Shown one piece after another: positions 1 to 8,770 of a DNA stretch of 62,662 nt. Made by a program: the position numbers and the translations under genes. This stretch comes from Weizmannia acidilactici (GTDB lineage Bacteria; Bacillota; Bacilli; Bacillales; Bacillaceae_C): contig NZ_BKZP01000020.1 of the NCBI RefSeq assembly GCF_008974185.1, positions 1-62,662 of the forward strand, in the 5' to 3' direction. Each line of letters begins with the position of its first letter. Within the stretch, counting starts at the first letter, position 1. The notes below the pieces were generated by a model, which worked only from the letters and a program-made list of their open reading frames with translations, was not told the DNA's origin and made no database searches.

Positions 1-158
1 ATACGGCGGATTTCCGGTCTGTTCTGCACCGCCGTGAAGATCTTAACTTTAAAATAGAGCAAGGCCCCGGCCAGGATGTTAAAAAGAACAATTCGAATAA
101 GCTCGCCGATTTTTATTTTGGAATGGTTCTTTTAGTGGTTTGGGCCCCAGCCAGGCAT
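1..158 (-). pseudogene. Partial membrane-protein reading frame cut by window edge
   Basis: On the minus strand an ATG at 156-158 opens a frame that meets TAA at 132-134 after eight codons and then stays open to the window edge. The continuation reads as basic residues followed by a hydrophobic stretch (IRIVLFNILAGALLYF). This could be a short membrane protein with an N-terminal nonsense mutation, or translation may begin at a non-ATG codon after the stop. No good ribosome site precedes the ATG. It follows the aldo/keto reductase in the same direction. No family was recognised. Confidence 0.3.
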
Positions 159-171
159 TTTTCAGCGAAAT

Positions 172-1014
172 CTAAAATTCTTCATATACAGCGGGATCCT
201 GCCCGAAAGTTCTGCCATCCGGGCGGCTTAAGCCGGTAATGGTCCGCATTTCTTCGTCAGATAACGAGAAATCGAAGATGGACAAGTTTTCAATTTGGCG
301 TTCCGGCGATGCCGATTTCGGGAGCGGCAGGGCGCCAAGCTGGATATGCCAGCGCAAAATAATTTGCGGAACCGATTTTTGGTGGGCATCGGCGATTTTT
401 TTGATGGTCGGGTCCTCCAGAAGGCGGTTCGCCCTCCCAAGCGGACTCCAAGATTCAGTGACAATACCGTGTTCCTTATGCCAGGCGCGCTGTTCCTCCT
501 GCGCAAAATAAGGGTGCAGCTCGATCTGGTTGATGCTCGGCGCCACCCCGGTCTCTTTGATGATCCGTTCCAAATGTTCCGGTAAAAAATTGGAAACGCC
601 GATAGAGCGGACGAGCCCCCATTTTTGCGCATCCACCAAAGCCTGCCAAGCTTCAACATATAAATCTTTACTCGGGTTTGGCCAATGGATGAGATAAAGA
701 TCAAAATAGTCCAATCCTGATCTGTACAGCGATTCCTGGATGGTCACAACGGCTTCATTATACGCATGGTGCCGCCCGGGGAGTTTCGAGGTGACCCGCA
801 GTTGTTCGCGCGGCACGGAGCAGCGGCGGATTGCCTCACCAACCGCACCTTCATTTTCATAATTAAAAGCTGAGTCAATCAGGCGGTAACCCGCTTCAAT
901 CGCGCTGATGATGGCATTGACGCCGGCCGCCCCGTTCAGTTTGTACGTGCCGAATCCAATGACCGGTACCGTCATTCCATCATTCAGCTTGATTTCAGGA
1001 ATGGTATTTAGCAT
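172..1014 (-). CDS. Aldo/keto reductase (AKR5-like)
   Basis: A 280-residue cytosolic NADPH-dependent carbonyl reductase. The AKR tetrad is visible: Asp in GYRLIDSAFNY, Tyr of the same segment, Lys in TSKLPG and His in YLIHWPNP. The cofactor end carries the usual PLPKSASPERQIEN loop (family PKS..R..EN). An in-frame ATG lies eight codons upstream (1036-1038), but the start at 1012-1014 has AAAGGGG eight bases before it and matches the usual N-terminus. Substrate is probably a small aldehyde, ketone or methylglyoxal, which cannot be fixed from sequence. A second AKR gene follows in the same orientation upstream, but a 400-bp repeat-bearing gap and a terminator separate them, so they are probably not one operon. 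Confidence 0.88.
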   Translation of the reverse strand: MLNTIPEIKLNDGMTVPVIGFGTYKLNGAAGVNAIISAIEAGYRLIDSAFNYENEGAVGEAIRRCSVPREQLRVTSKLPGRHHAYNEAVVTIQESLYRSGLDYFDLYLIHWPNPSKDLYVEAWQALVDAQKWGLVRSIGVSNFLPEHLERIIKETGVAPSINQIELHPYFAQEEQRAWHKEHGIVTESWSPLGRANRLLEDPTIKKIADAHQKSVPQIILRWHIQLGALPLPKSASPERQIENLSIFDFSLSDEEMRTITGLSRPDGRTFGQDPAVYEEF

Positions 1015-1195
1015 TTCTTTCGCCCCTTTCATTTTCATAACCAGTATAGCAACCTCTGAAATATGCGTCTATTAAAACGGCTTAAAGAATTTGCAAATAA
1101 GTGAGGAATTTCCGGAGTAATAATGAAGAATGAAAGATATATATACCCCTCTGATGATTTTTAAGAATAGTTGGATGCAAAGTCTTTGGAAAAAT

Positions 1196-1320
1196 AATCG
1201 GCTGCCTGCCTTTTTCTCCGGAATCAGCTGTAACTAATTGAAAATCAGCGGATTGCTCGGAAAAATCATCGATACCACCAAAAAATCGGTGGAAAGGCGC
1301 AAGAAATCAGCGAAAGGGAG
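1196..1320. repeat. 21-bp-period degenerate repeat array, AATCAGCG core
   Basis: In the gap between the two aldo/keto reductase genes the word AATCAGCG or a close variant begins at 1222, 1243, 1264, 1284 and 1305, so the spacing is 21, 21, 20 and 21 bp. A looser copy lies at 1196. The core is the reverse complement of the CGCTGATT/CGCTGATAAA word in the array at 51565-51792. Sequence between cores is not conserved. No coding capacity is evident here. Function is unknown. Confidence 0.7.
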
Positions 1321-1394
1321 AAAGGCAGGGGCACCATTGCAAAGTTAATGGCGGCGAAGCTTGAAACTGTATCGCAAGCCAAAAAGTACTACAA

Positions 1395-1427
1395 AAAATA
1401 AAAAGCAGCTGTCCCATGACAGCTGCT
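1395..1427 (-). terminator. Intrinsic terminator of the second aldo/keto reductase
   Basis: A 10-bp perfect stem (AGCAGCTGTC at 1404-1413 and its complement at 1418-1427) with a 4-base loop is followed on the minus strand by a T-rich tract. It lies eight bases beyond the stop codon of the gene at 1435-2292. Confidence 0.85.
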
Positions 1428-1434
1428 GATCCGC

Positions 1435-2292
1435 TTATTCCGGGCGCACCGAAGTTTCCTCCAAAAATTTCTGGTCATCAGGGCTCCTTCCATAACGCCT
1501 TCCGCTATTTAATGCCGCAATTTTTTCCATATCTTCCTGTGTCAGGGAGAAATCGAAAATCTCGCTGTTTTCTTTTATCCGGCTCGGGGTGACTGATTTC
1601 GGAATGACAACAATGCCGCGTTCCACATGCCAGCGCAGCACAATTTGCGCCGGGGTTTTCCCGTATTTTTCTGCCAGTTCAACCAAAACCGGCTGCTCGA
1701 GCAGATGATGCTTACCTTGGCCGAGCGGGCCCCAAGCTTCGTGCAAAATATTGTGCTGTTTCATAAATTCATGTAGTTGATTTTGCGGGAATTCCGGATG
1801 TGTTTCAATCTGGTTGATCATCGGCACAATGTCGGTATGGGCCATCAAATCTTCCAAATGGTGGATTTGGAAGTTCGAAACCCCGATCGCTTTGATTTTG
1901 CCTTCATGGTAAAGCTCTTCCATTGCTTTCCAAGATTCGATGTATTTTGCGGACGGCCAGTGGATCAAATATAAATCCAAATAATCTGTGCCGAGACGGT
2001 CCAAGCTCGCCTGGAATGCCGTTTTCGCTTCCTCATAGCCGTGGTCGTAGTTCCACAATTTGGAAGTGATAAAAATATCTTTCCGGTCCACGCCGCTTTC
2101 CCGGATCGCTTCTCCGACATATGTTTCATTGCCGTAGATCATCGCGGTGTCAATATGGCGGTAGCCGACTTCCAGGGCAGTTTTCACAGAAGTCTTCAAT
2201 TCAGCTTCGTCTTTCACAAGAAAAACGCCAAGACCAAGCTGCGGGATTTCCGTGCCGTTATGGAATGTTAAGTTTGGAATCGTTTGGGCCAT
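1435..2292 (-). CDS. Aldo/keto reductase, YvgN/glyoxal reductase-like
   Basis: A 285-residue AKR with the full tetrad: Asp and Tyr in DTAMIYGNE, Lys in TSKLWN, His in YLIHWPS. It also has the IPKSVTPSRIKEN cofactor segment and GVSNFQIHHLE, close to B. subtilis YvgN, an NADPH-dependent methylglyoxal/glyoxal reductase. Its likely role is detoxifying reactive aldehydes in the cytosol. It is transcribed divergently from namA, another NADPH reductase of electrophiles, and the two share a 200-bp promoter region. The start at 2292 has an AAGGAATG-type ribosome site on the minus strand. Family assignment is secure; the exact substrate is inferred. Confidence 0.9.
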   Translation of the reverse strand: MAQTIPNLTFHNGTEIPQLGLGVFLVKDEAELKTSVKTALEVGYRHIDTAMIYGNETYVGEAIRESGVDRKDIFITSKLWNYDHGYEEAKTAFQASLDRLGTDYLDLYLIHWPSAKYIESWKAMEELYHEGKIKAIGVSNFQIHHLEDLMAHTDIVPMINQIETHPEFPQNQLHEFMKQHNILHEAWGPLGQGKHHLLEQPVLVELAEKYGKTPAQIVLRWHVERGIVVIPKSVTPSRIKENSEIFDFSLTQEDMEKIAALNSGRRYGRSPDDQKFLEETSVRPE

Positions 2293-2390
2293 ACATCATT
2301 CCTTCTTCCATTCAAAATTAATGTAAGCGTATGATCATTTTAACACAATTGGCGGAAATAGTGAAAGCGCAAGCACCTTGAGCGCATTTT

Positions 2391-2420
2391 TTGACGTTTC
2401 AAACTTTTGTTTGATATAGT
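2391..2420 (+). promoter_or_regulatory. Candidate SigA promoter of namA
   Basis: TTGACG at 2391-2396 and TATAGT at 2415-2420 are separated by 18 bp. They lie about 80 bp before the namA start. Confidence 0.6.
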
Positions 2421-2499
2421 GGGGTCGGAATTTTCCCGTGATTTGTCCGTTTCATATGCAACCGTGTGTAAAAATAACAGACATAAGGAGCTGTTTGGA

Positions 2500-3531
2500 A
2501 TGAAACATTTATTTACCCCATACAAGCTGAAATCGCTTGACTTAAAAAACCGCATCGTCATGCCGCCAATGTGCCAATATTCCGTTGAAAAGAAGGACGG
2601 GATTGCGACCGATTGGCATTACGTCCACTATGTAAGCCGCGCGATCGGCGGTGCCGGCCTGATCATCATTGAAATGACCGATGTGGAACCGGATGGCAGA
2701 ATTACCGATAACGATCTCGGCCTGTGGTCTGATGAACAGATTCCTGCTCTAAAAAAAATTGTGGATGCGTGCCACCAGTACGGTGCTAAAGTCGCCATCC
2801 AAATCGGGCACGCCGGCAGGAAAGCACAGGATGCAGAACAGCCGGTTGCGCCGTCGCCGATTCCGTTTGATAAAAATTTCAAAACACCGAAGGAATTGCC
2901 GAAAGAAGAGATTAAGGAAATCATAGGCAAGTTCGGTGCTGCAGTAAGGCGCGCCGTAGAAGCCGGGTTTGATACGATCGAACTGCACGGCGCACATGGC
3001 TACTTGATCCACGAGTTCCAGTCACGTTACACAAATAAAAGAACGGATGAATACGGCCAGGATCTCGCTTTGTTCGGAAAAGAAGTCATTGCCGCGGCGA
3101 AAAAAGAAATGCCGGAAGAAATGCCGCTCATCATGCGCATTTCCGCACGTGAATATGTCGAAGGCGGTTACGGCATTGAGGAAAGCATTGCTTTCTCGAA
3201 AGAATATAAAGCGGCCGGCGTTGATATTTTCCATATCAGCGCGGGCGGGGAAGGACAGATTGCGGCAGCCGGGCGCCCGGGTACGCATGCTGCCTACCAG
3301 GTGCCGCTTGCAAGGCAGATTAAAGAGGCTTTGGATGTGCCTGTTATTGCGGTAGGCCGTTTGGATGACCCGGTACTTGCCAATGCGGTAATCGGAAACG
3401 AAGAAGCAGACCTTGTCGCTGTCGGCAGAGGCATGCTGCGCAATCCTTACTGGGCATTAGAAGCCGGGATCGCGCTCGGTAAAGATCCTGGCGTGCCGGT
3501 CCAGTATGACAGGGGTTTCCCAAAAAGATAA
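2500..3531 (+). CDS. namA: NADPH dehydrogenase, Old Yellow Enzyme family
   Basis: A 343-residue FMN ene-reductase like B. subtilis YqjM/NamA, which reduces activated C=C bonds of electrophiles. Seen: KSLDLKNRIVMPPMCQYSVE with the YqjM-type Cys25 and Tyr27 (C26/Y28 in YqjM), the His-containing ELHGAHGYL substrate motif, and the C-terminal DRGFPKR arginine region that reaches the neighbouring subunit in YqjM. The frame is open upstream to 2407, but AAGGAG lies 11 bases before the ATG at 2500, and homologues start at this methionine. It is monocistronic, with a promoter at 2391-2420 and a terminator at 3539. Divergence from an aldehyde reductase suggests a shared electrophile-stress role. Confidence 0.93.
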   Translation: MKHLFTPYKLKSLDLKNRIVMPPMCQYSVEKKDGIATDWHYVHYVSRAIGGAGLIIIEMTDVEPDGRITDNDLGLWSDEQIPALKKIVDACHQYGAKVAIQIGHAGRKAQDAEQPVAPSPIPFDKNFKTPKELPKEEIKEIIGKFGAAVRRAVEAGFDTIELHGAHGYLIHEFQSRYTNKRTDEYGQDLALFGKEVIAAAKKEMPEEMPLIMRISAREYVEGGYGIEESIAFSKEYKAAGVDIFHISAGGEGQIAAAGRPGTHAAYQVPLARQIKEALDVPVIAVGRLDDPVLANAVIGNEEADLVAVGRGMLRNPYWALEAGIALGKDPGVPVQYDRGFPKR

Positions 3532-3538
3532 TGGAAAC

Positions 3539-3577
3539 GGCGCCTTTAGACAATCTAAGGGCGCTGTTTTTTTCTGC
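3539..3577 (+). terminator. namA terminator
   Basis: A GGCGCCTTTAGA/TCTAAGGGCGC stem with a 3-base loop is followed by seven T residues, directly after the namA stop codon. Confidence 0.85.
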
Positions 3578-3612
3578 TATTCGTTTGCATCTACAGCTCG
3601 CAGCCATCAACA

Positions 3613-3639
3613 TAAAAAAGGGCCCTTATCAAAAGGCCC
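3613..3639 (-). terminator. Minus-strand terminator downstream of the XRE gene
   Basis: GGGCC (3620-3624) and GGCCC (3635-3639) form a short hairpin that is followed by TTTTTT on the minus strand. It is about 120 bp beyond the stop of the XRE gene at 3763. Confidence 0.55.
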
Positions 3640-3762
3640 GCCAAAATAAAAAAGGGGGAATACTTATGATAGTGCGGATTCCAAAAGTCACCCTCACTAA
3701 ATAGAAAGCATTGTAGTATTAGCATAACCGGAAAGGAAGGGGTTTAAACCTCTTTTTGAAAA

Positions 3763-3972
3763 TTATTTTTTTCCGAGGGCTTCCAAAAAAACGGAAGCGG
3801 CTACATCCAGGACAGTGGAGAGTTTTAATATCGTTTGCGTCGTCGGGATTTGTTCTCCTTTTTCATATTGCTCGAGTGTATTTTTCCCGATCCGGGCTTT
3901 CACGGCCAATTCTTCGATGCTCATCCCGCTTTGTTCACGGTAAAATTTTAATTTCTCGCCAAAGGTATTCAA
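3763..3972 (-). CDS. Small XRE-family DNA-binding protein
   Basis: A 69-residue protein that is almost entirely a helix-turn-helix domain. The recognisable Xre pattern is EELAVKARIGKNTLEQYEKGEQIPTTQTILKLSTVLDV. TTG at 3970-3972 is preferred as the start because GGGAGG stands seven bases before it. The upstream ATG at 3999 lacks a ribosome site. There is no sensor domain, so it is a candidate stand-alone repressor or chromosomal regulator. It is divergent from yugI, which lies across a 240-bp intergenic region. Targets are unknown. Confidence 0.8.
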   Translation of the reverse strand: MNTFGEKLKFYREQSGMSIEELAVKARIGKNTLEQYEKGEQIPTTQTILKLSTVLDVAASVFLEALGKK

Positions 3973-4157
3973 AAGACTCCCTCCCTTTGTTGAAATCAAT
4001 ATTGAAACATTTTTCGTGAAAAATCTATCTTTTTTCTTTTATTGTAGCATATGAAAGAACAACGGGCGGAAGTAATTTTTTGAACATTTTTTAAACATGG
4101 TCATGATAAGAATGTTAAAAACAGAATTGAACTTTGGTTTTCATTTCTTTCCAACTG

Positions 4158-4166
4158 TGGTATAAT
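4158..4166 (+). promoter_or_regulatory. Extended -10 promoter element of yugI
   Basis: TGGTATAAT is an extended -10 hexamer, 47 bases before the yugI start. A convincing -35 is not obvious, as is usual for extended -10 promoters. Confidence 0.55.
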
Positions 4167-4212
4167 GTCTTATTGCGTATAACAGGAGAAAATTAGTATT
4201 AGGAGTGTTTGC

Positions 4213-4599
4213 ATGTCAACAAATTATGAAGCTGGAAATGTATATACAGGGAAAGTGACAGGAATTAAACCGTTCGGTGCGTTTGTGGCGCTGGATGAAG
4301 AAACGCAGGGTCTCGTTCATATTTCTGAAATCAAGCACGGTTATGTAAAAGATATTCATGATTATGTCCATGTGGGGGATGAAGTCAAAGTCAAAGTGCT
4401 GTCGGTGGACGAAGAGAACGGTAAAATCGGCCTTTCTATTAAAGCAACGGAAGAACCTCCGAAAACTGAAGCGAGAAAATCGCGCCGCCGCCAAGGTGCT
4501 GTAAAAGCTGCCGAAGAAGGAGAAGGATTCAATACATTGCGCGATAAACTGAAAGAGTGGATCGAAAAATCGCAGCGAGAAGATTTAATTAAAAAATAA
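4213..4599 (+). CDS. yugI: S1-domain RNA-binding protein YugI (general stress protein 13)
   Basis: A 128-residue protein with an N-terminal S1 OB-fold at about residues 6-75: GNVYTGKVTGIKPFGAFVAL, GLVHISEI, GDEVKVKVLSVDEENGKIGLSI. A basic linker KSRRR and a charged helical tail follow. Length and layout match B. subtilis YugI/GSP13, a ribosome-associated stress protein. AGGAG lies seven bases before the ATG. It is a single-gene unit, and its proximity to pgi, yuzA and yugO repeats the B. subtilis yug neighbourhood. A weak hairpin (CGGACA/TGTCCG, 4600-4628) after the stop may end transcription. Confidence 0.9.
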   Translation: MSTNYEAGNVYTGKVTGIKPFGAFVALDEETQGLVHISEIKHGYVKDIHDYVHVGDEVKVKVLSVDEENGKIGLSIKATEEPPKTEARKSRRRQGAVKAAEEGEGFNTLRDKLKEWIEKSQREDLIKK

Positions 4600-4712
4600 T
4601 CGGACAGGTCCGGGCATATACGTGTCCGGATTGGATTGTTTATGCCTGAAAACGGAAGCGGATTGCTCTGTGCCGGAGCGTTTCACGGAAATAAGCCCCG
4701 GCATGCCGCGGA

Positions 4713-5180
4713 CTATTCCACATATAGGGGTATATGGATGGTAAGGTTTGGTTCATCGCTTAAAGGCTGGTATGATGCCGGGTAATCTTCCCGGTGTTCC
4801 AGCTGTCCCTGGTACACTGTATAGCCGTTTTGCTTGATCCATTTATACAAATCGGCATACGCTTCCTGTACTGCGCTTCCTTTATATTTTGCGGCCGCAA
4901 ACGTATAAGCGGGTACGGTCAGGGATGTCATGCCTTCAGGAACCGCTTCTATGTATGCTACTTCCTGGACAAGATAAAATGAGAAAACACCGTCTTCGTC
5001 CGTATGGTAAGACAACCCGATGATCACGTCCGGATGGAGGACATGGCGGATTTTTCCCATTTTTTGTTTGAACGCATGGAAAAATTTCCTAATCTCTCCC
5101 CTTGCCGCCTGCTCAAACGTACCGGTCCATTTGCCGCCGATAGCGTTAAATGCGTGTTTCTGAACAATCTGCACTTCCAA
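4713..5180 (-). CDS. GyrI-like effector-binding domain protein
   Basis: About 155 residues forming one GyrI-like (AraC effector-binding) domain: EVQIVQKHAFNAIGGKWTGTFEQA, HPDVIIGLSYHTDEDGVFSFYLVQEV, VPAYTFAAAKYKG and a final LTIHIPLYVE. Such domains bind small hydrophobic ligands or, in SbmC, DNA gyrase. There is no DNA-binding part. The start is uncertain: the frame opens at 5213, but that ATG has no ribosome site, and the domain begins directly after a TTG at 5178-5180 that follows GGGGAAG. The function is not predictable beyond ligand binding. Confidence 0.75.
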   Translation of the reverse strand: MEVQIVQKHAFNAIGGKWTGTFEQAARGEIRKFFHAFKQKMGKIRHVLHPDVIIGLSYHTDEDGVFSFYLVQEVAYIEAVPEGMTSLTVPAYTFAAAKYKGSAVQEAYADLYKWIKQNGYTVYQGQLEHREDYPASYQPLSDEPNLTIHIPLYVE

Positions 5181-5326
5181 GGCGCACACTTCCCCACTAC
5201 ATTGTATAGCCATATTTTATATGAAAAAAGAAGCGGACGTAAAGGAAAAAAACGTAAAAAATTCACTTTTTTTGCAAATGAAAAAAGGCAGGCTTTCCGC
5301 ACTGCCTTTTAAAAAGTGATTTGTTG

Positions 5327-5557
5327 TCAACGTGTCGGTTTCGCCTGGGTGGAGCGTTCAATTTCGGCATCCGGTTTGAAAAGAAGGCCGAGATTGATCA
5401 GGCCGCAAATGCCGACAATGCCGTAAATGATCCTGGATAAAGCGGAGTTGTCGCCGAAAATGGTCGCCACCAGATCAAAATTGAAAAAACCGATAAGGCC
5501 CCAGTTGATCGCGCCGATGATCGTGAAAATTAAAGCAACCCTTTGTACAATGCTCAT
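5327..5557 (-). CDS. yuzA: DUF378 small membrane protein YuzA
   Basis: A 76-residue protein with two hydrophobic segments (about 6-26 and 43-63) and the family pattern GAINWGLIGFFNFDLVATIFG and YGIVGICGLINLGLLF. This is B. subtilis YuzA, of unknown function and inner-membrane location. A GGAGG-type ribosome site precedes the ATG. It is divergent from pgi, as part of the conserved yug neighbourhood. Confidence 0.9.
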   Translation of the reverse strand: MSIVQRVALIFTIIGAINWGLIGFFNFDLVATIFGDNSALSRIIYGIVGICGLINLGLLFKPDAEIERSTQAKPTR

Positions 5558-5713
5558 GTATTTACCTCCTTGTTCAATGTACAGGAATAGGATGGCGCAA
5601 ACTGGTGAACATTATGCATGCAAGAAATGTGAGAAATTCGTTACATTCCTTGATAAAAGGGTAAAGATTCGATAAAGTGGAAGTTGGTAAATTGATTACA
5701 GGAGGATATGGAC

Positions 5714-7063
5714 ATGACGCATATTCAATTTGATTATTCAAAAGCGCTCGCTTTTTTCAGCGAACATGAAATTACATACTTAAGTGAACCGATTAAATTG
5801 GCCCATCAGCTTTTACATGAAAAAACCGGCGTCGGCAATGACTTTCTCGGCTGGCTCAACCTGCCGAAAGACTATGATAAAGAAGAATTTGCCCGCATCC
5901 AAAAAGCGGCGGAAAAAATTCAAAATGATTCGGATGTGCTGCTTGTGATCGGGATCGGCGGCTCATACCTTGGCGCCCGCGCTGCGATTGAAATGCTGAA
6001 CCACAGTTTCATGAATGTTCTTCCGAAAGAAAAACGGAAAACGCCGCAAATTTTCTTCGTCGGAAACAGCATCAGCTCCACTTACATGAAAGATTTAATG
6101 GATGTTCTGGAAGGCAAAGATTTCTCCATCAACGTCATTTCGAAATCAGGGACAACCACCGAACCGGCAATTGCTTTCCGCATCTTCAACAAACTGTTGG
6201 TTGAAAAATACGGAGAACAGGAAGCAAAACACCGTGTTTATGCAACAACGGACCGTGCAAAAGGTGCTTTGAAAACATTGGCGGATGCAGAAGGCTACGA
6301 AACATTCGTCATTCCGGATGATGTCGGCGGACGTTACTCCGTTTTAACGCCTGTCGGTTTGCTTCCAATTGCAGTAAGCGGTGTGGACATCCAAGCGATG
6401 ATGGACGGCGCGGCAAAAGCAGTCGATGATTTCTCAAATCCGGAAGTATCCGAAAACATTGCATACCAATATGCGGCTGTCCGCAATATCCTTTACCGTA
6501 AAGGCAAAACGATTGAAATGCTGATCAACTACGAACCAGGTCTGCAATACTTTGCTGAATGGTGGAAACAATTATTCGGCGAAAGCGAAGGGAAAGACCA
6601 AAAAGGCATTTATCCATCTTCCGCAAACTTCTCAACCGACCTGCACTCGCTCGGCCAATACGTACAGGAAGGCCGCCGTGACTTGTTTGAAACGGTCGTA
6701 AAAGTTGAACAGGCGCGTGAAGAACTGACGATCTATAAAGAAGAAAACGATCTCGATGGGTTGAACTACCTGGCCGGCCGCACAGTTGACTTCGTGAATA
6801 ACAAAGCGTTCGAAGGCACGTTGCTCGCACACACGGACGGGGGCGTACCGAACCTTGTCGTTTCGATTCCGAAAATGGATGCTTACACATTCGGTTATCT
6901 CGTTTACTTCTTCGAAAAAGCATGTGCAGTGAGCGGCTATTTAAACGGCGTCAACCCGTTCGATCAGCCGGGGGTAGAAGCTTACAAGAAAAACATGTTC
7001 GCTTTGCTTGGCAAACCGGGTTACGAAGACATGAAAGCCGAACTGGAAAAACGTTTGAAATAA
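5714..7063 (+). CDS. pgi: Glucose-6-phosphate isomerase
   Basis: A 449-residue glycolytic enzyme interconverting glucose-6-phosphate and fructose-6-phosphate. Seen: [16 protein letters not shown], the sugar-phosphate SIS loop [10 protein letters not shown], the PGI signature [13 protein letters not shown], and DLHSLGQY. Two in-frame ATGs exist. AGGAGG at 5700-5705 is only two bases from ATG 5708 but eight from ATG 5714, and the B. subtilis protein also begins MTH-FDYSKA, so 5714 is chosen. It is monocistronic with a terminator at 7085. Codon usage is typical of a highly expressed gene. Confidence 0.96.
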   Translation: MTHIQFDYSKALAFFSEHEITYLSEPIKLAHQLLHEKTGVGNDFLGWLNLPKDYDKEEFARIQKAAEKIQNDSDVLLVIGIGGSYLGARAAIEMLNHSFMNVLPKEKRKTPQIFFVGNSISSTYMKDLMDVLEGKDFSINVISKSGTTTEPAIAFRIFNKLLVEKYGEQEAKHRVYATTDRAKGALKTLADAEGYETFVIPDDVGGRYSVLTPVGLLPIAVSGVDIQAMMDGAAKAVDDFSNPEVSENIAYQYAAVRNILYRKGKTIEMLINYEPGLQYFAEWWKQLFGESEGKDQKGIYPSSANFSTDLHSLGQYVQEGRRDLFETVVKVEQAREELTIYKEENDLDGLNYLAGRTVDFVNNKAFEGTLLAHTDGGVPNLVVSIPKMDAYTFGYLVYFFEKACAVSGYLNGVNPFDQPGVEAYKKNMFALLGKPGYEDMKAELEKRLK

Positions 7064-7084
7064 TGCATGTTGTGCAGCTGGGCT

Positions 7085-7112
7085 GTCCCATGGACGTGGG
7101 ACGGTCCTTTTT
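7085..7112 (+). terminator. pgi terminator
   Basis: GTCCCA (7085-7090) and TGGGAC (7097-7102), with extra flanking pairs, are followed shortly by TTTTT at 7108-7112. Confidence 0.75.
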
Positions 7113-7362
7113 CTTTAAAAAGGTTTGAAGAAGGGCAAAATGCTCTGATCAAGCCCATTTGCAGGTAAAAAGGGAGCAAAACGGACTTTAGAAAAGTACT
7201 AAGGACCGTTTCGGATAGGAATCGAAATGGTCTTTACAAAGGCGCTATGCCGGTATGTAAAAGTATTCTTTTTCAGCAGTGTAAAAGACAATTCGTATCA
7301 GCGTCCGCCAAGAAGGTTACAAATGGGCAGAGGCATAATACGTTGCTCCCAAAAAACGAAGC
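7113..7362. other. Gene-free region between convergent pgi and yugO
   Basis: About 250 bp without a credible gene. It contains loosely repeated words of the type GTGTAAAAG/ATGTAAAAG/CTTTACAAAG that resemble words in the soxA-sqdB gap (13730-13880). No promoter or RNA structure stands out. Confidence 0.4.
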
Positions 7363-7395
7363 TTCCTGAAAGCCTGTCCTTGTGGCTTTCAGGAA
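7354..7395 (-). terminator. yugO terminator
   Basis: A 12-bp perfect stem, TTCCTGAAAGCC (7363-7374) and GGCTTTCAGGAA (7384-7395), with a 9-base loop. On the minus strand a GTTTTTT run follows within ten bases. It sits immediately after the channel gene stop. Confidence 0.85.
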
Positions 7396-7401
7396 ACCCT
7401 T

Positions 7402-8412
7402 TTATTTCTCTTTCTCCAGCACTACAAACAATTGCTTTTCATTGGTAATCGTATAATCAAGCGGTGGGTTAATAATCGTTTCGTCTTCCGACTGGACGCC
7501 GATTAAAATTTTTCGTTCTTTCTGGAGCTTTCGGCTTAAATCTTTTACTGTCATATTTCGCCACTTCGGTTTAACCGGAATAAAGTCCAAATGATTCTTT
7601 TGCTGCTGATTTAATAACGACAGAAGCGTGTCCGACATGCCGTTTGAAATTAAGCTGTTCAGCATGACAAAGCTCACCTGTGTATTCGCCTGGATCACTT
7701 CATCCGCGCCGGCCCGCTTTGCATTCACAACCTGGTCCGCAGTTTGAATTTCAACGATGCAATAAGCATCCGGGCTTAACCCTTTTACGGCAATGAGCGT
7801 CAAAATTGCCCCCATATCCGCTTCGGTTTCGGTTTTGTGCTGATCAGACGTAATCAGCACAGCCTCTGCAGCTTCGATATTCGTTTTTTTCAATATTTCA
7901 TCCTGGTACGGTTTGCCTTTAATAAAATACACATTGTCATAAGGGTAGGGATTGGCTTCAAGTGTTTCATCCACCAAAACAATGGGCTGCCGCTGTTTCA
8001 ATTCCAGCAGCTGCTGGATCACTTTCCGCGCACGTTCATTCCATCCGATGATCACCATTTGTTTCTCTCCCGTAAAAGCCGCTTTTCCTTCCAAGAAAGC
8101 ATTTTGCCTTGTAGCCGTTACACCGGCGAGCGCCACAAAATAAGCAGATAACACACCGGCACCTGATAAAATAAGGATAATGCCGATCAGGCGGCCTGCA
8201 AAGGTAACCGGGTACAAATCCCCGTAACCGACAGTCGCGGTTGTAATCACCGCCCACCAGACACCGTCAAATATGGTTGGAAATGTTTTCGGCTCGACAA
8301 AATGAATGGTAAGCCCAAATGCGAAAATCAATGTGAGTGCGAACATTAAAATCCGTACAATCATTGGCCAGCGGAGAAAACGATCATAAAAGAGGTGAAA
8401 CATCCGTCCCAC
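7402..8412 (-). CDS. yugO: YugO-type two-TM potassium channel with RCK domain
   Basis: A 336-residue K+ channel. TM1 is about residues 18-37, then the pore helix with the selectivity filter TVGYGD, then TM2 (IGIILILSGAGVLSAYFVAL). A cytosolic TrkA-N/RCK domain follows from MVIIGWNERARKV to about residue 240, with a degenerate TrkA-C tail. It matches B. subtilis YugO, the channel behind K+-based electrical signalling in biofilms. The RCK dinucleotide-type loop is GWNERA rather than GxGxxG, so the ligand may not be NAD. No MstX-like gene precedes it here, unlike the B. subtilis mstX-yugO operon. Confidence 0.93.
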   Translation of the reverse strand: MGRMFHLFYDRFLRWPMIVRILMFALTLIFAFGLTIHFVEPKTFPTIFDGVWWAVITTATVGYGDLYPVTFAGRLIGIILILSGAGVLSAYFVALAGVTATRQNAFLEGKAAFTGEKQMVIIGWNERARKVIQQLLELKQRQPIVLVDETLEANPYPYDNVYFIKGKPYQDEILKKTNIEAAEAVLITSDQHKTETEADMGAILTLIAVKGLSPDAYCIVEIQTADQVVNAKRAGADEVIQANTQVSFVMLNSLISNGMSDTLLSLLNQQQKNHLDFIPVKPKWRNMTVKDLSRKLQKERKILIGVQSEDETIINPPLDYTITNEKQLFVVLEKEK

Positions 8413-8512
8413 TTCCTTATCCAGTATTTAAGGTAGTATTCCCTGGAAAGGACGGGGAAAAACAGTTTGAAAAAGCAAAATGCGGGTGAAAAATATTTTT
8501 TTAAAAAAATAG

Positions 8513-8541
8513 TTGCATGATCATTTAATACGTTGTATAAT
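8513..8541 (+). promoter_or_regulatory. Promoter of the tRNA-Ala pair
   Basis: TTGCAT (8513-8518), 17 bp, TATAAT (8536-8541). It ends 48 bases before the first tRNA. Confidence 0.8.
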
Positions 8542-8589
8542 GACATTGTCGCTGATGAAAAGCGAAAAAAACAAAAAGCTTTTACATAC

Positions 8590-8662
8590 GGGGCATTAGC
8601 TCAGTTGGGAGAGCGCTACATTCGCATTGTAGAGGTCGGCGGTTCGAATCCGCTATGCTCCA
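8590..8662 (+). tRNA. tRNA-Ala(CGC)
   Basis: A 73-nt cloverleaf. The acceptor GGGGCAT pairs with ATGCTCC (one G-U), the D-arm is AGCTCAGTTGGGAGAGC, and the anticodon stem CTACA/TGTAG encloses TTCGCAT with anticodon CGC. The T-arm is GCGGTTCGAATCCGC. CCA is not encoded. It reads GCG codons. Confidence 0.93.
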
Positions 8663-8687
8663 TTCCCAACCTTATCTTACAATTCAC

Positions 8688-8760
<73 letters not shown>

Positions 8761-8770
8761 TCTTGAAAAA

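Noticed and set aside
1138-1156. ATATATACCCCTCTGAT resembling half of a CstR/CsoR operator
   Set aside because: Only one half matches, and it is not placed on a recognisable promoter.
4719-4735. CstR-operator-like word ATATAGGGGTATAT
   Set aside because: It lies inside the 3' coding end of the GyrI-like gene, with no promoter or regulated gene next to it. Likely chance codon content.
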